DNA of 64,000 nucleotides from Certhia americana (Eukaryota; Chordata; Aves; Passeriformes; Certhiidae): positions 42,333,378 to 42,397,377 of the forward strand of contig CM031879.1 in NCBI GenBank assembly GCA_018697195.1, read 5' to 3'. The notes below the pieces were generated by a model, which did not search any database, was not told the DNA's origin, and was given only the letters and a program-made list of their open reading frames with translations. The translations under genes and the position numbers were made by a program. Of this stretch, positions 57,801-64,000 are shown in pieces (position 1 is the first letter of the stretch; every line of letters begins with the position of its first letter).

Positions 57801-60006
57801 AAACTTTCCATAAACATTTATTTAGCAATCTGAAAGCCTTTTTTGAGTATTTCTTGCTGGCAGTAGGTGCTAAAAAGCAAATATTTGTACATCATTGGCA
57901 AATTATATGAAATATAAACAGTGCCTAAGGATATCCAACTCACATTTTTCACTCATCATTTAGCCAAGAAGATATGGTTTCATAAGTAAGTTTGAGCCAG
58001 TTAATAGCTCGCCAGTAATGACAGGAAAAATATGTTCTCTCTCATACACAACTGCAGGGTTCTGCCATTTACGTACAGTCTGTTCTGGCGTGTTTCTACA
58101 TGGTAAAGCAATTCAAGTAAATCACCAGCAAACTAGATTTCTTTTTTTTTTTTGTGAGTTTGTCACTTGATTTAACACACAAACAGGCAAACACTGCAGT
58201 CAGCACAAAAATGATGGAGGCAAAATTGTCTAGAAATGGATAGCAGGAGGCTTGAAATTTTATTGGCAGAGAGCTGTCAGGAAAGGCCACTCTGCCTCCT
58301 CCTGAAACCAAGGCATAAGGTCAGTAGGCCACTTTCATTGTCCTTTCCTCCCTATATTGCCACATGACATCAAGCCTTTCATTGTTTTTTGAGAACTATA
58401 AGCAAGGGAAACATGAAATATTGCCCTTCATACCGAGATTTTGCCCACTGGCATTGTATAGATTACAAGAATCGACTGTCACTTTAACAAGCCACAGGAA
58501 AAATGGGATATAGGTACAGCAGGTAAAAGCCCTCTGTAGAACCTATTATCCACTTCTCACATAAGATGATAAAGGAATTAATTGTAAAGTAACAAATGCA
58601 AGATGAAGTTGTGCTACAGCACTTAAAACTACATCTCCCAGCTGTGTGCTACACCAGGGTACAAGGTGACATTGCATCCACAAGATAGCAATGTGTGTGG
58701 AAGTATTTGGACAAGGTACTCAGGAGTCAAGAAGCTGTCAGTCAGTTCTGCTACCACATTCTGATTAGCTTTTTTGAGTCATACTGGATGAGAATCTTTC
58801 CACCAGCTACAAAGCCATTGGCTTCTCCTATACGCAGCACTCACATAATTCACATAAAAACTATGGCAGAGGAGAGTTTTCTGATCAGCCTTCAACAAAA
58901 GGCAAAGGGCACTACACCATTTAATAGGGAATATAAATATTCTATGTGTATTTTCAGTTGTTGAAAAGAATTAAACATGTTGATACCAGATATTGATTTG
59001 AATTATTTTTTCCTCTTGCTTCTGAAATCTCTCTCTCACACACACTCTCCAAATAGTTTCTATGCCTGTTCAAAAGTCATTTCAAGAGTACAGTTAAAAA
59101 AAAATACCTATATCTTTCCTCTTGTAGCATCTGAGAAATAAAGCCATAGTCTCTTTTAAATTGGGTTTTTAAATTCTCGATATCGTCAGCTAATTGGGAC
59201 TGTGTCTCCTTGATTTCCCTTAGTTCCTCCAAAATCATGGAAAGCTTTCCTTGGCTGTCCAGGGTACTTGCCACAGCAGGACTGAAGGAAGTATTCCCAT
59301 TGCTATCTGCTGATCCAGAGGTCCCACTTGAGCATTCATCATCACTAACATATTTTGGTTTGGCAACAATGGTGGCACTGCCCCCGTAGGTTCTAGAACT
59401 TGTTTCTGGCCGAAATTCATCCAGGGTATTTTTGAGATGAGCAATGTTGTCTGCACTACCAAATTTGTTTCGGATCAGGTTGGCAAACTCTCTAGACTTG
59501 CTGAAAACAAAGACAGGTGGTGTCAAAGAAACACCTGGCACACCCGACTTGCTGCTCTCTGTTCCGTGCCCAGTGCTACGAGACTTTCCGTGTTGAACAT
59601 CTTTCAAGTTATCTTTGGAAGTATCCTTCGTAGCTTTGGAAGATCCATTTTGTTCAATATCCTTGAGCTTTTTGTGATACTGTTCCAATTTCTTCTGCAG
59701 CTGGGCAATGGAGTGGGCGGATTTCTGGTTCTTTTTCTCAAAGACTTGCTTAATGCGCCCAGCCTGTTGCTTGTCTGCACTGTTTACCAGTTTCAAATAC
59801 TCAGCCACATTTCCATCTCGAGCTGTTTGTTCAACCTTGATTTGCTCTGTAACCTTGAGGATTTTCTGTTTCAAGCTATCTGCATTGAGTTTGACTTTGT
59901 GAAATTCTAGGACCCCATCTGGTACATCAAAGTTCAGGTTGGTATCAGAACCTCCGCGGCGGATGTTAAGCGGCAAACTCAGGGTATTCATGTCATGTCT
60001 TTCCAC
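54549..60006 (-). CDS. TMCC3: Transmembrane and coiled-coil domain protein 3 (partial, last three coding exons)
   Basis: TMCC3 is an endoplasmic reticulum membrane protein of the TMCC1-3 family, reported at three-way ER tubule junctions. Exons 60006-59108, 57645-57510 and 54851-54549 join into 445 residues plus TGA with matching phases. Residues about 25-115 form a coiled coil after the family block [17 protein letters not shown] Ser/Lys-rich linker follows, then [22 protein letters not shown] (about 155-180), a glycine/serine-rich stretch, and a second coiled coil through the middle exon. Two membrane segments lie at about 380-403 and 412-431, near the C-terminal MIIPR. The first codon here is GTG after a splice acceptor, read as Val; it is not a start. 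Human TMCC3 has about 30 more N-terminal residues, which must come from an exon to the right of the window. Confidence 0.95.
54852..57509 (-). other. TMCC3 intron before the last exon (2.7 kb)
   Basis: GT-AG intron with a short (TA)n run at about 55145-55155. No transposon or gene was recognised. Confidence 0.85.
57510..57645 (-). CDS. TMCC3: TMCC3 middle exon: second coiled coil
   Basis: Acceptor cctaataag, donor gtactt. It encodes [20 protein letters not shown] and ends [13 protein letters not shown]. No long ORF marks it because stops lie close on both sides. Confidence 0.94.
57646..59107 (-). other. TMCC3 intron between the large and middle exons
   Basis: GT-AG intron of 1.46 kb with a T run at about 58142-58153 and a (CT/CA)n run near 59033-59047. 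Nothing else was recognised. Confidence 0.85.
59108..60006 (-). CDS. TMCC3: TMCC3 large exon: first coiled coil and linker
   Basis: An 899-nt exon from acceptor tttcctctcag to donor gtattt. It starts [19 protein letters not shown] and ends QEERYR with a split Arg codon. It holds most of the cytosolic part. Confidence 0.95.
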
Positions 60007-63000
60007 CTGAGAGGAAAGAAAAAGAGGTAAGTGGAATTTGAATTCTGTTTTTTTAAATCAAACATCTAGCTTATCAAGTACACAGTATTAAAGTAGCTTA
60101 TATTAGCAAAGCATAATAAACTTTTCTTTGAAATGAAGCAGCCTTTTTCCTGGATTCTATAGGTTAATAAACAATCCAAGGAATTGCCTGTCTCTTTTTA
60201 AAATAAAGATGAATTAGAGAGAAAAATATTCAGAATAGCTTACAGAATCACTGTAAGCTTTTCAGAATCACTCACAGTTTTCCACAAAAGGAGAATAACA
60301 CCTAGTTAGAAAAGGTTCCTAAATATATTTTGTATTATTAAGAGTTTCAAAGTGACCGTGGCTGATAACCACTTTGTTTTTTTCTCTTAGAAGTAGTCAA
60401 ACATCAATGGAGATGTAACCAGATTTTCCCTCTACAGCAGTGCTGAACTGTTCAGTATCTCTTCCCAGATTTAACACCTTTTTTTGATACATCCCATTCA
60501 AATTCCTCCCACAATTCAAAGTTTTTACAAAACTAGCTGAAAGAAAGCTCTTGAAATTTTAGTGTATGCTGCAAGCTGGAAGCAATTGCTGTTTTTTAAT
60601 GCAGAGAGCACAGAGAAAGAATTGGCCTGTATTTGACTTTCCAGCTTGATGAAGGTGCTCAACAACTTGATCTGCTGTGCTAATTCTGTTTTAATAGGAA
60701 GTTCACTGAATGGGATTTACAGAAAGAAACTCAGGAAAGAAAACTGCATTCAGTCACGTTTAGGATTTGTACACCTTAAATGCTCTCTGGAATTACAACA
60801 AAAACAATTAAGCTACTCAGTTACAACACTGACCACAACAGATCCTTTTATCTTTCTCAAAAGAGAGGCAAGATGGTCTGATACAAAACATTAAAAGTGT
60901 TTCCTTATATGAAGACAAAGTTATGGAGGAGGCATGAGAAGAATAACGTAAGCAAAAGAGCTTCATCCCTATTATCATCTTGGTTTAGCCTGTGTGACAA
61001 AGTGCATTTCATTGCAGCTGCCACAGTGTCATGTCTGTAGAGACTGCTTAACAAATGCTCTAGCCATAATGGGTTTTCAGAGCTCTAATACCAGAGAGAA
61101 CCAATATAATTCCTCAGGCAAAACCATTGCAAAGACAAGGCAGAAGCTACATTAAAGTATCTCTCAAAGATGCATTTGTGAAATGTTTTAACTACTCTTT
61201 GCTTCAGAATGTCTGAGATACTATTTTGAAAGTTTGATTTCCAAATATAGTGTTTATTATTATGTGTATCACTGAAGATCATGCAGCTAGACCTATGTGT
61301 ACATGTCCAGTGATCACCATTCAATCTTTTTCTTGAGTAAAAAAACATAAGCCCATCATTAAGTATTGTTGTAATACTTAATGTTTTGCCATCTTTGTAC
61401 AGTTTTGGCAGCTTTCCTGGGAATTCACTCATTGATTCTGTACTGTCCTTAAAATACAAGCTCAGTAACCAGATAAAGTGTCCTACTGTTAACAGCATGC
61501 ATCATGCACAGCTTGATCAGGAGAACTTCTCTGTCTCTACCACACTGGGGTACAAACACAGAGGGGGTTTATATAAATACCTATAAATCTGGATCTGACC
61601 ATCTCAGAGACAAGATCATCTCAATGACTTTTTATTATTTTCCTAACAGATTACCAGAATTATAGTGGGGTATTTTCTTTATTTTTCTTTTGCTACTTCC
61701 CCCATTTGAGCAAAAACGAGGTAACATAAAAATTCACACTCACCAATACCTAAAAAAAGGGCACTTGATAAATACATACTGAAAGAGTTCTGGAGCTGAC
61801 ATTTTCTTTTGGAGAATATTGGTGAATTATGACCTTTAAGATTCAGATTTTATCCCAAGGATTAAACAAGGGCTGTGGCCTAATAGATGGACACTTTACC
61901 AGTTTGGTAAAAACAATTGATATTGAATCAACTGCTCAAAATAAACCAAGAATTTCTTGAAACAATTTAATAAATTTTTTAATAAGCTTTAGTACAAAAT
62001 GATACGGTAATTAGTTACAGAATTGTATACACACACACAAAACAGATCCATCACTGATGTCACTCAGGACAAGCTGTACATAACTTCCAGGAATGGGTGG
62101 GTCTATATCTAACCTTTACACAGCAGTGTTTACTTCCTCAGTAAAAAATAGTCTAGAAATGTATTGTAATAACTGGATACAAGCCCAAACCAGATCCCTT
62201 CTCCCTTAAGTCCTCTCCCTCACTGGGCTCTCCATTGGTCAGCCTTCTCTGCCTTCCGGAAACTTCAAGGTCACAAAAGCAATACAGATAAAAAGAACAA
62301 TAGCATTGAAGGAATACATCTGTTGAATGCTGCCGTGCTTTTGGACATGAGGAAATCTGTTAGCATGGGGCAAATCTGCTCCTGAATAAAACCAATTATA
62401 GGGTCAGTTCAAATTCAGTAAAGTTTAGAAAGAATTGTGTTTAAATTCCCAAAGCATTGCTAGCAGTAGGGTGTTTTACTTACTGGATTGAGAGCTAAGG
62501 GTACAAAAAAGTCATATCCAACATATTTTTCTGTCTGATTGTATTTGGACAAAATGGCAGGTGTCCTCTCGCATCATTGCAAGGCTGAGTCAAGAAAGAG
62601 AGGCTCTTGAAATCCTCTGCTGATGTAATACACCTTTTTATTGGGAGAGGATGTGCAGTGTGGGGTGGAGTTATTTTTTTTTTTTTTTTATGTGGTGGTT
62701 AGGATTTTTTTTGGGTTTTGTTTTGGTTATTTTAAATCAGAAGCAAGCAGACAGTGGGGGAGTCAGGTATGTCTAGACAAGTGGCCTGTCACCTTTCTTC
62801 TACCTTGATGATCCATTTGTGCTTGTTTTTCAGTTCAGCGCTAATGCTACCACAAGACATCAGATTTCCATCTTCAAATCCTACCCCAAATCCTTCTTGC
62901 TCCAAGTCTCATTCTGTGATGAGAAGAATTAGCTTCACTTCCTATTGTATTGAATGCCTCATTATTTATACTGAGCACAAGACTGCCAGTAGGAGTCTGA

Positions 63001-64000
63001 GTTGCTTCCTCATCCCTGCAGGGACTAGTGTCCTGTCCTGGGATGCAGGCTGAAATCCACCCAGTGAAGGAGACTGAATGCACATCTCCTTTAAACTGTG
63101 TGAGTGCTCTTCCAGCTATGCTATGGGAAGAAATGAGGAATGCCATCCATGCTATTGTTCCTTCTGTGACTCCTGGGTTTCCAGCATCTCACATGGCCAC
63201 CAAGCTGTTAATCACAAAGAAGTTGTTAAGAAACTGTTTTTTTATTTTTTTTTTTAAGATTTTCATTGTGGTTGCCAAAAGAAAAATACGTTTACATAAA
63301 GTAGCAGCCCCAACTGTTAAAATGGATGAGCCATCCTTTTGGAAGTGAGAAACACTTTGAGAAAAAAGAATCATTGTACACATCTCATATTATGGTAATT
63401 AATAGGAAGCTGGGCATTAGCAGTAGATGAGAAGCAGCAGTCCTGAGACATGTGGTACACCAGGTAGACAGGATGTCAAAGCACCAGCCTATAGTCTGAG
63501 GAAATACCAGAGACATGGCCTCAATCTGTGTTCAAGGAAAAGACAGGGGAAAAAACAATTTACATATGATCCTGGGATAGCCACAGCTGATGTTAGCCTA
63601 AAAAAGAAACCTGGGCCTTGGAGAGAGACCACTGCACTTTATGGAGCAGATCACAGACACACTTCGCTACAATCCAGTTGAGAACTAATAGTAATGTTTA
63701 TGCTGCTCAAATATGAGCTTCTAAGAACAGTGATTTAGTCAAGTAAAGCAATTCAGGCTCCCTGCCTGCATCAGAGCCTGGCACCTCAGATGACTAGATA
63801 GGTAACTCTCAGAGATAAAGACCCAGCCCCCCTTTTTCCAAGGAGCCAAGCAGATCTCCAGCTGCCTGACCATGCTATCCATGCAACCCATCCCAAGCCA
63901 AAGTCCAGAGCTTCAGAAGGGACAGTAAAATCACTGCTTGGTGCAATGAACACAGGCGCACTGCTAGGAACCCTTCACTGCACATGAATTGTCAGGTTTA
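60007..64000 (-). other. TMCC3 intron, continuing past the right edge
   Basis: No exon able to supply the missing N-terminal residues was found. T-rich stretches lie at 62674-62730 and 63236-63257. The ORFs here (up to 137 codons) have no recognised similarity. Confidence 0.7.
62674..62730. repeat. T-rich and GTTTT low-complexity stretch
   Basis: A run of 16 T, then GGTT and GTTTT words, inside the TMCC3 intron. Confidence 0.8.

Noticed and set aside
59077..60006. Reading the 309-codon TMCC3 ORF as a complete gene starting at 60006
   Set aside because: The first codon is GTG directly after a splice acceptor, and the last ten codons run into the intron past the donor at 59107. It is one exon of a longer gene.
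1..64000. CRISPR arrays, operons, tRNA or rRNA genes, viral insertions
   Set aside because: I looked for regularly spaced repeats, clover-leaf-like and retroviral gene motifs and saw none; the repeats present are CR1 and simple sequence. A tRNA scan and RepeatMasker run would settle this.

Overview
The window is ordinary vertebrate nuclear DNA, almost certainly from a bird. Multi-exon genes have GT-AG introns of about 90 bp to more than 5 kb, there is one CpG-island promoter, and three truncated CR1 retroposons are present, two with the end repeats ((ATTCTRTG)n) typical of avian CR1. Three genes are recognisable: PLXNC1 (+), CEP83 (-) and TMCC3 (-). This is the same order and orientation as I recall for human chromosome 12q22, so the block looks like conserved synteny. 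The species cannot be fixed from the sequence alone.

Layout. 1-16.7 kb: the last ten coding exons of PLXNC1 (369 codons of the cytoplasmic Rho-GTPase-binding and GAP region, stop at 13557-13559) and a 3'UTR with three AATAAA signals. 16.7-20.5 kb: tail-to-tail intergenic DNA holding a 1.4 kb CR1. 20.5-43.9 kb: the whole CEP83 coding region in 15 coding exons (722 codons plus stop), a 5.6 kb first intron, and a CpG-island promoter at about 43.4-43.9 kb. 43.9-49.5 kb: intergenic DNA or distal TMCC3 3'UTR, with a second CR1. 49.5-64 kb: the last three coding exons of TMCC3 (445 codons, including both membrane segments), a probable 5 kb 3'UTR, and the intron leading to an N-terminal exon beyond the right edge.

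The three genes do not form a pathway. PLXNC1 is a semaphorin receptor with Rap-GAP activity, CEP83 is a centriolar distal-appendage protein needed for cilium assembly, and TMCC3 is an endoplasmic reticulum membrane protein. No prokaryotic system, CRISPR array, tRNA or rRNA is visible. I found no convincing undescribed biological system. The points most worth checking are small: a GC-AG intron in CEP83, a candidate RFX X-box in its CpG island, a poly(A) signal overlapping the CEP83 stop codon, upstream ORFs in its 5'UTR, and a transcript-end-like segment just beyond its promoter.
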